Part shown: piece by piece, positions 11,469-21,972 of the stretch | Position numbering within the stretch: the first letter of the stretch is position 1 | How the letters are laid out: the number at the start of each line of letters is the position of its first letter | From: Mastigamoeba balamuthi | Lineage: Eukaryota; Evosea; Mastigamoebida; Mastigamoebidae | DNA length: 64,000 bases | NCBI GenBank assembly: GCA_902651635.1 | Contig: CACRSC010000007.1 | Location: 152,604 to 216,603 of the forward strand | Direction of reading: 5' to 3' | Program-made: the position numbers and the translations under genes | Notes under the pieces: generated by a model | Seen by the model: the letters and a program-made list of their open reading frames with translations, nothing else | Told to the model about the DNA's origin: nothing | The model's database searches: none

Positions 11469-12885
11469 ATGGTGCCGTGCCACTGCTCCCACATCACTTC
11501 CTCACACAACACCCAACAGCCCGTCGTCTGGGTCCGGTGCGGCATTGCGAGGTTCAAGGTCACACTCGCGCCAGAGTCGGATGGGAGCGACTTGACCGAC
11601 GCGGTCGCCGCGAGCGCGGGTACGTTCTGCAGGGGGCGACCCCTATCAAATCTGATTTCCAGCACCTCCTGTGCTCGCAGCACCGCAAATACTGCAGGAC
11701 GTGTCATCGTCGTTCTGCCGAAAGGTCGCCGTGCCGCTCGACTCGGTCGAGTTCGAACGTCTGCTCAGCGGGGCTGAGATGGACGCGTGGTGTGCTGCTC
11801 TCGCGGCCATAGAGGCGGCCTCGCTCCGGTCGCGGTGGCCCATCGTCTTCTCGGACCTCGAGCGCATCCCGGGGCTGCCGTCATGGCTCGACAGAGACCA
11901 CCCGCACGAGCGCAGCTGCATTGGGAACCTGGTCGCCACACTCTCAGGGAAGATGTTCACCCGCCCGGACACCGAGTCGAAAATCTTCACTGTTCAAGAC
12001 TTCCCGTGGTTTCGGAACTGCGAATCGGAGAACGGAGCGTATTGTTCAGTTCAACCACAACGACGTCACTCTGGCAGTCTGGGAGAAGCTCTTTCTCCAT
12101 GCCAGGGAGCACCGCGACGAGAGGGGGAATCGCTTCCCGCTTGTCCGGCTGGCCTCGGGCGAGACTGATGCCAGTGCCAGCGACTCAAATCAGCAGGACA
12201 GGCTCCCCGACGGGGCAATGTACATGGAAGAGGTAGCCGCTGTACACAGGTACGAACACCTGGCCCACATCTCCCTGAAGCAACACCGCCGCTCTCGAAC
12301 TGGTATATGGAGATCCGCCTCGAAGTCGTAGCACTTGCTGTACAGAGTACTGGCCCCTTGTGGTTCCGTCTGGGAGCTGTGGACACCAACGATCTGCTGC
12401 AGCACGTTGTTCTCGTCGACTGCAGCATCGTGGCAACGGACATCCTGCCATGCTCCTCTGAACAACAGCATGTGGGCGCCTTGCAGAGCAGCCTCCGGAT
12501 CTTCAACATCGGCCCGGTGAAGCTCGGGGTATGGTACCTCAGAGTCTACCCCCTATGCTTCCGCGACACTCCCGCGAATGAGAGGGACTTGGCGGATGCT
12601 GTGGGCTCCGTTCTGCAGGCCCTGCAGGTCCTGCACGGACTGGGGATATTCCACTGTGACATTCGCTGGTCAAACGTAATGCGGGCCTGCGTCACGAGGC
12701 AGTGGGTGCTGATCGACCTCGAGCTTGCCACCACGTCTGCTGGGGTGTCACTTAAGGGCATCAAGACGAGCCTGCCGGTGCAAGTCAGTGGGGCGCCAGG
12801 CCTCGCCTGCAGGACGACGGTTTGCAGAGTCGTTGCTGCAGGCCTCACCATTCGCAAGGCCCGACCTACAAACCGCCGTGGATGA
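11469..12885 (+). CDS. Protein kinase-like gene, model incomplete
   Basis: A kinase-like C-terminal half lies in one frame from about 12290 to 12885. It has HGLGIFHCDIRWSNV, like a catalytic loop with C in place of R before the catalytic D, and WVLIDLELAT in the place of the DFG region. This resembles divergent eukaryotic kinases whose loop reads H-x-D-I/V-R-W-x-N. Upstream, an exon starting at ATG 11469 can splice at 11619/11681 (intron 11620-11680, GTACGT donor) into about 110 residues of unknown sequence. A further open stretch lies at about 12020-12250 in another frame. I could not connect the three pieces with supported splice sites. The gene may therefore be intact with unrecognised introns, or degenerate. 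Substrate and location are unknown. Confidence 0.45.
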
Positions 12886-13101
12886 CCCGTGGCAGCGCCC
12901 TTGCGACTCGAACTAATCTCTAAGTTGTTAAGGCATGCAAACAGTGATTTATATGGCTTCAGACTAGATATCCTTAAGGGAGATCAAGTTGGTGAGATAT
13001 CATTGCTGCTCACTATTTCAATTGATTGAGTAAATCTTCCACAATCTATTTGAAGCGCTAACAGAATAACTGCCACAGCACGCGAATCGTTGACACGGTC
13101 C

Positions 13102-14449
13102 ATGAAGAGCAGCGCAGATAGACAGTGCAAGAGGGCCCGCAGTGGCGCCAACAGCTCGGATGGGGTGGAGGCCAAGCAGAAGCTCCGTCGCCAAGATCCG
13201 CCATCACTTACGCCATCGGCGGCAGTGGCTCCCGAGCCTACACCCGCCCAAGCAGCTACAACGGCCTCAGGGCTGCTTCCAGTGTCGGGCATCAGGCTCC
13301 GTGCTCTATGTGCGTATGATCAAGTAGTCCCAGCATGCGAGCTCTGCTGAATGCATAGAAAATAAACCGACAAATGGGCGCCAATTCAAGCTTTTTCTGA
13401 CTTGTTTGGTGCGGTTCATGGTGCAGCAACGTCAGGCGTGTGCGCGCTGTCGCAGTATGTGGGCCGCAGCTTCGTCGGGTTCACGTGTGGCGCTGACAGC
13501 GTCATCGAACAACACCACCTGGCCGAGTTGCTGGAGGATCTCAAGGTGCCCTCGGCACAATGCGCGGACTACAAGAAGTGGATGACCGAGACTGCTATCC
13601 TCGTCGACGTCGCGGGCAACACCTCCGCTGTCAGAAAACCTATTTCCCGTCTTTGTCTGACATACTGTGGGACAGCCATACTGGGGCCTGATCACGGACG
13701 CTGTACCGCCGACCCCGTCCACAGTCCTCGAGGGTGACGTTATCGTCGAGACTCCCCGGAAGGCTCCACGAATAACGCAACGGGTGCCTCAGAAAGAAGC
13801 GTCCAGGGGAGACAAGGCCACCAGTATTTCCGAGGCAAACTCTGCACCCAAGGTCGAGCCACCGCAACCTACTCCGGAGGAAGCGTTGAGGGCCCGTCCT
13901 GGAGTGTTGAACGTCGATGCCGCGAGCAGCGGCTTCAGGCGTTTTCTGGTCTCGTTCCTCTGGGAGAGGCTGGGAACACCTGATAGTGCCGACAAGCAGC
14001 TGTTCAACACGGAGGCTGTCTCTCTCATCTACGCTCAGCTCTCGAGCAGTCTTGCTCACAGTGCTGAGTACCCCTCGGTGTGCTCTTTCACATCGCCTGC
14101 ACATTCGCACACTAACAGCACTGCGGTGCACATGCAGTGGCTACCCCTAGTCGTATTCCGGTGCAGCGATGGCGGTAACAGTTCTGGGGCTACTGCCTAC
14201 TTGATGGACGAGTTTTTGGCTTCTGGGATCAGCGTGGGAATGGCGAGGACCATTGCAAAGGAGCTCCTTACAGAGCCTCACGGCTCTATCAACTGTGTCG
14301 CCGATCCCACTGAACGGACTGCCGAGGGGAATAGCCTATGGCATCATTCTTCACACATAAGGATCGAGGAGCTCACCTACAGGCTCAAGGAGCTCGAGAA
14401 CGCGATGAGGAAGACCGCCGAGGTTCTGGCCTCACAACTCGCACCCTGA
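13102..14449 (+). CDS. Orphan protein with C-terminal coiled coil
   Basis: I do not recognise this protein. Three exons join in frame: 13102-13309, 13427-13629 and 13676-14449 (introns of 117 and 46 nt), giving about 394 residues. The first ~70 residues are basic and low in complexity, rich in S, A, P and R. A compact central segment with Cys and His residues follows, then a Pro/Ser-rich linker and a folded-looking domain of about 170 residues. The protein ends in an amphipathic helix with heptad-like spacing (RIEELTYRLKELENAMRKTA). Codon use is less strongly GC-biased than in GCN1 or PFO, as in the neighbouring kinase-like gene. The two may belong to one lineage-specific cluster, but I found no shared domain. 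Confidence 0.6.
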
Positions 14450-14596
14450 GGCACAAGGGTGGGTGTTCCCAGCATTTGAGATAAAAAAGGGCACCCTGAC
14501 TGCTCAACAGTTACTGAACCAAAAACAATGCCCACACTGACTGGCATGTGAGATGGTGGGTCAGCGTGCTTGTTTACTACTTCAGATACCTGTCAC

Positions 14597-15589
14597 TCAG
14601 AGATGCTTGATAGCTTCCCTCGAGCTTCTCTTCATGAACTCCTGCTTGATGAAGCGCACACGTATCCTCTTGAGAAGCCAGAAGAAGGGGACGCTGATGA
14701 ACTCCTGGCAGGCAGCTCTGGTTGTCCTGCGTGAGACGAACCCGCTCTGCGCCAGCTCTGTCCCAACTGCTCTGAACGCATTGTGGGCCTGCCCAATGGC
14801 CTGTGGCAGGGGCTGCTGTCGAGTGAGAAAGGGGCGAGACACGGGGAGGCCATACAGTGTTGTCCTTGCGGTTGTCCTGAAGGGCCTTGAATCCCATGTT
14901 CGACGTGTTGCGGACGAGCGTGCCCACGCAGGGCGCGTCGCAGAACTCGGACAGGCGGTCGAACCAGTGAAGCGCGTTGCTTGGGGTCGCGTTCTCGGGG
15001 TTGGCGCACACCACGAGTGAGACAAACGGCTTGCGGATCGCAGGGTGCGTAGCATGGAACATCAGCCCCGCCTCGCTGACGTAAGGCAGTGATGCATCGC
15101 CCACTATTCACGTGTGAGATGCGAAATGCTCTGGCAGGTGAGCGCACGCCCGTAGAAGCGCTCAAAGAAGGCCTTGAGCAGGCTGCTCATTCCGAAGATG
15201 TAGACGGGGGTGGCGTAGACCACAACGTCTGCCCGCTCGATGGCAGCGACGACCCTCTCGAAGTCGTCCGCAGCAAAGGCGCACGGCCCGGGCACGGACT
15301 CGGCGAACTGGCACTTGTTGCAGCCCAGGCACCTGTTGACCTTGTGCCGAGCCAGGGTGACAACCTCGCACTGGGCACCTGCAGCCCTGGCCCCGTCCTC
15401 GATGAGCGACACGAGATGCGCTGTGTACCCGCTGCTGCCACGCAGGCTCGCGTTCAGGATCACTATGCTCCGCGCAGGCCTCGGGGTCGATGCCACGGCA
15501 CGGGGACGGAGGGCCCAGAGTACCGCAGAGAGGGCGAGCACAGTCAGCCCCAGCAGTAGCAGCATTGGTTCCTCGGACCAGTACTTCAA
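14597..15589 (-). CDS. Membrane-anchored iron-sulfur flavoprotein / FMN reductase
   Basis: This flavodoxin-fold protein is of the NADPH-dependent FMN reductase / iron-sulfur flavoprotein type. Exons in reading order are 15589-15148, 15103-14856 and 14815-14597, about 302 residues. Residues ~9-27 form one hydrophobic segment, likely a signal anchor. ILNASLRGSSGYT (from about residue 44) is the FMN phosphate-binding region. Cysteines 87, 90, 93 and 103 form the compact CxxCxxC-x9-C pattern that holds a 4Fe-4S cluster in this family. The C-terminal half (KPFVSLVVCANPEN, then AHNAFRAVGTELAQSG) matches the long form found in methanogens and clostridia. Introns are 44 and 40 nt; the acceptor of the second could instead lie 15 nt further on. 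Its electron donor and acceptor are unknown. An alternative start at Met 9 would remove the residues ahead of the hydrophobic segment. Confidence 0.8.
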
Positions 15590-15687
15590 ATGTGTGTTTT
15601 GGGGGTATTTCCGGTGCCTTCTTTTTCAGTTGGTGACGAATTGTCCACACGTCATTTGTCGTGGTGATTGTCCGGTGTGCACCTTTC

Positions 15688-18600
15688 TCACTGCGATGAC
15701 GGGGTCTCCGACAGGGTTCTGCCGAGCTCGCGGCCGTTCCTGTTGTGCTCCTGGCCTGTCGCCGCCTTCTGTGCCAGCGCCCACGAGTGCATCGCGCCGC
15801 ACTCCCTGGCGACGGCCTGGGAGTCTGGCCGCGACGCGGGGTCCTGCTCCCAGCAGCGCGCGATGAGACTTCCGGCCATCGGCGGGACACCGTCGCCCTC
15901 GGGTAGCTTCAGCCTCTGCCCCTCTGCGATGAACTTGGCGATGTCCCAAACGACCTGCGAGGACGGGACGTATGGGTCAGTGAGTACCGGCGTGCGAGCT
16001 CGTTCAGCGCAGCGCACTCTGAAGTCGGCGTAGGCAGGGCTCTGAGAGAAGATCTCCCAAGCGACGACAGAGAAGCTGAACACGTCGGCCTTGATCAAGT
16101 ACGGCCGGTTTAGGAGCACCTCGGGGGCCATGTCTGCTCGACCCAGAGTGTGGCCGGTAAGATCCGATGAACTAATCCCGAGTTTGATTGCACATTGTGG
16201 CGTCCCGATGCCAGTTGTGTAGCTGTGTGTCGACTTGTCAACGCCGAACCTCGACGATCCAAAGTCTACAATGCCCAGAGTTGTCAGCGTTCTTCATACC
16301 GCAGTCTCTCGAACCCGTCAGCTTCGCGACGACAGCGGCCATTGGAGAGTCAGAGAAGATGAGTATGTTGTCGGGCTGAAAGAGGCATCAGTAATACTCA
16401 GCCAGCGTGGTGACTGCCCCGCACCTTCAAGTCTCTGTGCAAAATGTTGTTCTCGTGAAGAAAGAGGATGCCACTGGACACATCCAACATGATTCTGGTC
16501 TTCAGGCTGCGACTTCGTGAGCAGATCGATACGGCACAATCAAATTGAACTCACAGCATCGGAAGCCTCAATTCGAGTAAGCGTGAGAGGGGCCCGCGTG
16601 GAGCGTATTCCATCACCAGGGACAGCTGGGGGTGCTCGAGTACGCCGAACAACGTAATTACGTCTGTCAGGGGCCGAGGTTAGCCGGCAAATGGCAGCGC
16701 TGGAGCTCTGACTTGGATGGGCGAGGTTCGTCAGTAGTTTGGCCTCGTGGAGGTAATCGGAGTTGGATTCCGGTAGGACTGACGCCATCCTGTAACTCTT
16801 AACCGCAACGTCGAGTCCTTTCCACGTCTGTGTTGCATGTGAGCAGGGCAATTGCTCCGGTCACGCACTCCTCTGGTGACAGTCCCCACAGCCCCTTGGC
16901 CCAACTGAGGACCAGGGTCAGTCTACGTGGCTTAAAGGCGGCGGAGGTGAAAAACCTGATCTCCCATCTGGACGTCGTCCCAGTCGATGAAGTACGACGG
17001 ACCGCTCTTGAGCTCCAACGGGAAGGTCGCCTTTGCAGAATGCCCATTGAAGCTTATGCTGGGGGCCAGAGACACCTTCCCCACGTGCGTGCGCCCGCAG
17101 TGAGCGATCGTGTTGAGGGAATTGTGCTGTGGGCTGTCCTCTTACGGCGGTGGTGCACTCGAGGACAACTGTCGCTCGGATCTCCTGAGTTCCCTTCGGG
17201 GGCAGCTCCCCCGAGTCCGGGGAGAAGTGCAGGGAGAACTTGGGGTTCGGGCCAGACGAGGCCTCGCACAAGAAGGAGACTGGCTCCGCAGAGAGGTTCG
17301 TGAGCGCGAGCCTGTCCGAGTACTCGCGTTTGACTTCCAGGAGCTCGAGTTCGTCGAACAACGTGGCCTTGTCGATGTGGACACCATACCTACGCTCGCC
17401 TTCAGGGCGCGACTTCAGTGTGGGAATGCGGACCTTCTCTTCTTGGGGAGCGCCCCGAAGGTGACGAACAGCGTCCCTGCGCGATTCCTGAGGCGTCTGC
17501 TGACTACGACAGCCGCGATGCAGATCGTAGCGACGACAACAGCCACGGGCAAGGCGATTGCCACAGCGAGGCCTGGGCCAGAGATCCCGCCTCCGTCGAT
17601 GAGAGAGGCCTGCACCACTGGGCATATGTCCCAACTGTCCCCCACAACTCCACGTAATCCGCGCGTGTCTGCAGGGTGATGTGTCAGCCGACAGATCAAA
17701 CGCTTCGGAATCGGCGCCGCACCGAGCTCGAACCGGAGTGTCTTGCCGAGAGTTTCGCCCTCGAGTAACGAAAGGAAAGCGGGAACAGAGACATTAGAGT
17801 ACCTGCAAATCGAGAGCAGGCGAGTGACCTCTGCAGGGGACACACGGCACGAGACGCTCTCCTCTGAAACTCCGCTGTCCCCGGAGCACAGGCAGGCGCA
17901 CTGCAGCCTCTGCGGTCACCCCTGTGAGCGGGGTGCACGAGGGGCTTGGGTTGACGACTGCGTACCCTGGTGTTGAGAAGGCACGACGGGCTGGCCGTAG
18001 AGAACTGTTCCTGGTGCCACCACGCGAAGCTGCGCCCATAGGGACAGCATGCAGAGCTCTCCGAGTACTCGGAACTGCAGTACGCGGTGCTGCTGCCATC
18101 CGAGCACGGGCACTTGCTGTTGCTGGCAGAGCAGCTTTCTTCGAGCTGCAGCAGCCGGGTTGCGCAGCCCGTTGAGTCGAGGAAGCCCACCTTGAGTGTC
18201 ACGTTCATCTCGATCTCGTTCCAGAACGACGAGGCCTTCGCGTGCAGGCGTGTGACCCACTCCGTGGCGTCGTTAGCAGAGACGATCTGCCCACGTGTGA
18301 GTGGGCACGCCATCTGCTTGAGCACAAACCTTTTTGAGGTAGCAGACGTCTTTGCAGCTATTGTACAGTGTCTCCGCCGTCTCTGGGTGCAGGTACCTAG
18401 GAAGGAGGTCACCGTAGCTCTTGGACACCCGAGACACCCGCGTACGTTGTGTACTGCAGGAAGGACGACATGTAAGTTGCAGGGCTTGCGGTCATGGAGC
18501 ACGCGATCGAGCAGAAGAACCTCTCGAGGTTCCTGCGACAACACGCGTCCGACGTCACGTTGCCCACAATGTCCACCGTCTGCGCGGCCAACGGTCATCG

Positions 18601-19030
18601 ACCAGCGCAGCCCGTGACAGGAGCTGATAGGCGTGATGGGGGTGTGCGCTCACGTCCTGCCAGGCCTGCCCGCCAGCCGGGCAGCACGAAGTCGCGTTAT
18701 CGTACATGCAGCACATCCCCAGGCGCATCTTCTGCCCCACGACAGCCTGCGATGCCACCACGACGCCGACACGCAAGGGTCATCGAGGCGGGACCACCGG
18801 TGATTGGTGCGAACCGGCGGCTGCGTGCTGAAGGGGCAGCCCGTGGTGGCGGAAACCGGAGTGCAGACTGTTCCGTCGGCCCGGACGCTCGTGAAGCCGT
18901 GGCGGCGCTCCATCGCGAGGTCGACGGCGTCCCGCGAGGCAGACGGGGCCCGCGAGCAGGCGCACGAGATAATCGCGCACAAAAGGACGGTGGAACGCAG
19001 CACCGTCGCCGCCGGCCTCGGGAGCTCCAT
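15688..19030 (-). CDS. Receptor-type tyrosine-kinase-like (TKL) protein kinase
   Basis: The product is a multi-exon transmembrane kinase. The N-terminus at 19030 is a signal peptide (RSTVLLCAIISCACS). A cysteine-rich ectodomain is spread over short exons at about 18950-17660; one segment (CCRRNLERFFCSIACS) recalls the Cys spacing of NPC1/folate-receptor domains, a weak resemblance. One transmembrane helix maps to 17502-17573 and is followed by basic residues. A juxtamembrane beta-sandwich-like stretch lies near 17100-17400. The kinase domain has a glycine loop GQGAVG (16884-16901), the ATP-binding lysine in AVK (about 16798), HRDLK (16425-16439), DFG (16258-16266) and MAPEV (16117-16131), so it should be active. 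Small introns interrupt the kinase domain. Such kinases are expanded in Entamoeba and Acanthamoeba. The ligand is unknown. Exact exon limits in the ectodomain are uncertain. Confidence 0.82.
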
Positions 19031-19246
19031 TGCGGGGTTGGCTGGTCTCGTCTTCCTTTATTCCCGAACGAGTAAGTGCGATTCGCCTCGCCCTGAACAT
19101 GATATCAAAGGAACATATTCCTCCTCCGGGCGATTCGCCGTGGTCAAAGTCCCGTCCGACTCCGGAGAGCGGGAGAACCGACCGCGAACTCGGCAGACAA
19201 GCAAACGCGCTGAAAAGGGGGAACGAGATGCGGCGGTGGTCCCTAC

Positions 19247-20944
19247 CTACAGGCTGGTGAACTCTTCTCTTCTCTCCTTCAGTTCCCTTTCGTGTGCCAC
19301 CGTGTTGTATAGCGTGTCGCCAGCGCCGCACAGGAAGGACGGGAGCCACGGCAGTCGCGGTCGGTCTTGCAGGCTGTCGCATGAGACTCCCAGCTCTGCC
19401 AAAAGTGGGCAGTTTGAAGCAGTGACAACTGCCTCTAGGCACTCGGCCGACACGCTGGGCGCCACCACGTACAGCCTCCGCAGGCGCCAGAGATGCGGTG
19501 CCAGCCCCTCGAGCAGCTTGTCGCCATCCCCGTCCGTCTCGGCCCACAGAGCCTCGAGTGGGCAGCTGTCCACGACGGAGGGAAGCCCCGCGGCGAGCCC
19601 GTCCGTCGCCTGCGGAACAAGCAGCAGACTGGCCAGCACCCTCGCGTTGGCTGCGAGGGCTTCCAGGGCAGACGCGTGGATGTCGCACTCCACCAGAGAC
19701 AACCGACGGAGCTCCGAGGCGAAGGGCAGCCGGAGGACAGGGCCCAGGTCGCCCTGCACCCTCTCCAGCACGAGGACCCGCAGCTGGAACAGGCAGTCGC
19801 CCAGTATGGACAGCACCTGCGAGGTGGTGTCCGAGAGCTGCAGCGAGCGCAGGAGGCGCAGCGAGCTGATGGCCCGCACGTACGACGAGTCGAGCTGGCG
19901 GCAGCGCGGACACAACTGCAGCCTGCGCAGGCACGGGAAGTTGGCGGCGACCCTCCTGGCGCAGACCGTCGTGGCTGCCCTGTTGAACAGCCTGACCGTG
20001 CGGAGGCCGTCCCTGAGCCCCGCGACATCGTAGTGGGGCATCAGGTAGCGGCCCCAGTCGGCGACCTCGAGCTGGAAGCTGCGCAGCCGCGGGCACTGCG
20101 ACCACACCGACGTGATGTCCGAGTACCGCAAGTCGTGGCCGCCGTCCTCGAGCATGATCGCGACGCTCTCGAGGCCCACGCACGCCCCGGCGACGCTCGC
20201 CAGCGCGCTCGAGACGGTCCCTGCGGCCTTCTTGATGCAGAGCGACCGGACGTTCTCCCACGGGCCCTTCCCGCGGAACAGCGCCTCGAGGCTGCTGTTG
20301 CTCGCGCTGGCCAGCGTCACCTCCTCGAGCGACCGCGGCAGCTCCAGCTGCTCCATCGTGGCGCCGCCGCTGCCTGGCGGCCCCTCCTCGTACAGCGGCG
20401 CCAGCGGCAGCCGGAGCCTGCGCAGGCGGCCCAGCAGCCCCAGCGCCCTGTGCACCCCGCTCGGCAGCGCAGCGCACAGCGCCCCCTTGAGGACCAGCTC
20501 CTCCAGGCCCGGGCACGCCTGCGCTACCGCCACCAACGAGTCGTCCTCGAGCAGCTCCGCGGGGGCCACCAGAGCGCGCAGCCTCGGGCCCGCGGAGGCG
20601 GCGGCTGCGACCGCGGAGGCGTCGTCGAGCTGCTCGGCGTCGCCGCAGAAGGCGAGGCTCAGGCGGGCGCAGAGGCGGGCGTGCGGGGAACGCGGGAGGC
20701 GCTCGGCAGAGGGCGGGTCGTCGAGGAGGAGGCCGGCGTCGGCGCGGCCCCAGAGCGCGGGGTCGCAGCTGAGGCGGCGCAGGCGGCGGCACGCGGAGCT
20801 CAGGCGGACGACGGCAGACACGTCGCGCGCCGAGACGAGCCAGAGGAAGACAGAGGTCAGGACGTTGTCCGGCATGTCGCACAGCTGCAGGGCGCCGGCG
20901 TCCTCGTCGACGGCAGCGTCGGTTTTGGTTCTCTTCATGCGCAC
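19247..20944 (-). CDS. F-box and leucine-rich-repeat protein
   Basis: A single exon encodes 565 residues. An F-box-like segment occupies about residues 20-65 (LCDMPDNVLTSVFLWLVSAR, then LWGRA). Irregular leucine-rich repeats fill the rest, with patterns such as LRRLRLPLAPL, LRSLQLSDTTSQ and LRRLSLVECD. F-box proteins of this kind are substrate adaptors of SCF ubiquitin ligases and bind SKP1, and a SKP1 gene lies further along this window. The substrate cannot be inferred. The start is the first ATG in the frame. The gene is intronless, unlike most neighbours, and its start lies only 86 bp from the presumed start of the divergent ADP-ribosyltransferase-like gene. Confidence 0.85.
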   Translation of the reverse strand: MRMKRTKTDAAVDEDAGALQLCDMPDNVLTSVFLWLVSARDVSAVVRLSSACRRLRRLSCDPALWGRADAGLLLDDPPSAERLPRSPHARLCARLSLAFCGDAEQLDDASAVAAAASAGPRLRALVAPAELLEDDSLVAVAQACPGLEELVLKGALCAALPSGVHRALGLLGRLRRLRLPLAPLYEEGPPGSGGATMEQLELPRSLEEVTLASASNSSLEALFRGKGPWENVRSLCIKKAAGTVSSALASVAGACVGLESVAIMLEDGGHDLRYSDITSVWSQCPRLRSFQLEVADWGRYLMPHYDVAGLRDGLRTVRLFNRAATTVCARRVAANFPCLRRLQLCPRCRQLDSSYVRAISSLRLLRSLQLSDTTSQVLSILGDCLFQLRVLVLERVQGDLGPVLRLPFASELRRLSLVECDIHASALEALAANARVLASLLLVPQATDGLAAGLPSVVDSCPLEALWAETDGDGDKLLEGLAPHLWRLRRLYVVAPSVSAECLEAVVTASNCPLLAELGVSCDSLQDRPRLPWLPSFLCGAGDTLYNTVAHERELKERREEFTSL

Positions 20945-21030
20945 GGCGAGAAACAGGGATTCTGTCCAGTTATCTGGAATCTAGATTTTTTCATAATCTC
21001 GGTATCCGAGCCAAACACCGGAACCTAAAC

Positions 21031-21862
21031 ATGGAGCGCAGTTATGTACCTCCGCCTCCACTACTACGTCTGACAAGTTGCTTGCTTTCAAGGGAGCACG
21101 CGGGTTGGATACCACCAGACGGCCCCGGAGTACGCAGACGCGATCCTGGCCCAGGGCCTGGTTCCGTCCTCGGACGGCTTCATCTGGTTTGCCTTGGCCG
21201 AGGAGGACACCTACAGGGCCCGCACAAAGGGGTACATGTTCCAGTGCAACGTAGACGTCGGACGTTCGGCGAGTATGGGCGCCGTTGGCGCGGACACAAC
21301 GCCAGAGAGCCTCCACGCGGCTGGCGTCGACTCTGTATTCCTCCCTGGTGGCCTGTTCGTCGTCTACGAGCCGTCGAGGGTCGCCATAGCAGAGCACTAC
21401 CCAGTGGACCTCGCACACCGCCCAGTGCAGTCGCAGACCACTAGCGAGCAGGCGGGGGTCCTCATCTCAGTCACTCCCGGCAAGCTGGCCTTCTCCAAGC
21501 GCTGCCACGTAATGAACAACAGCAGCCAGGCGGTGTGGGTTGCCGTCTCGGGCGACCCCAATGCGACCAGGCTGACGTCCCTGCAGCTCGGCGGCCAGGG
21601 CGGTATGGACAGCGCAGGAGCCAACATTGGCTTGGCGTGGCAGTTCGCCAAGGAGGCCCCCGTGCAGAAGCTGGCCGTGCAGCCCCTGCAGAAGCAGCAC
21701 GTCTCGGTTGCGACCTCGCGTTCCTACATCACTGTTGCCTCGCCTGCTGGCCACGGTATGTTTGCTGTGTGGGCGCAGAATGTGCAGCTGGGCAAGGGAG
21801 ACACCCTGACTGTGTCAGACTGCCCTGGTGCTCCGAGTCTCGGCACTGCCTCGGGATTCTGA
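21031..21862 (+). CDS. Small ADP-ribosyltransferase (PARP-like) domain protein
   Basis: The N-terminal ~110 residues have the hallmarks of a small ART/PARP-like fold: a GYHQT motif followed by APEYADAILAQGL, then AEEDTYRARTKGYMFQCNV, and finally GGLFVVYEPSRVAI, the usual end of the domain. In the family these supply the NAD-binding H, a Y/F-containing strand and the edge strand. A second C-terminal domain of about 110 residues is unassigned; it begins near LISVTPGKLAFSKRCHVMNN. From 21194 the frame is a single exon. The region 21093-21193 is clearly coding in the same frame. The first exon is uncertain: ATG 21031 with a very short intron (21068-21092), or a donor near 21041, would both work. 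Target and localisation are unknown. Confidence 0.7.
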
Positions 21863-21972
21863 CAAAAGTGGATTCCGAGAGGGCCAGCGTGTTCACTCCG
21901 AGACCAACAGACGCCTTTTGCGCTGTCCACACGGACTGCGACAGTGTATTAAGAAGGCTTGAATAGTTGACT

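Noticed and set aside
18409-18591. NPC1/folate-receptor-like Cys pattern as a firm domain call
   Set aside because: The resemblance is limited to a short C-C...N...F-C...C-S stretch; kept only as a weak note inside the receptor-kinase entry.
18780-20882. 700-codon minus-strand ORF overlapping the F-box gene
   Set aside because: It lies in another frame of the F-box/LRR gene and the receptor-kinase start; low-complexity Arg/Pro/Ala sequence without domain signals.
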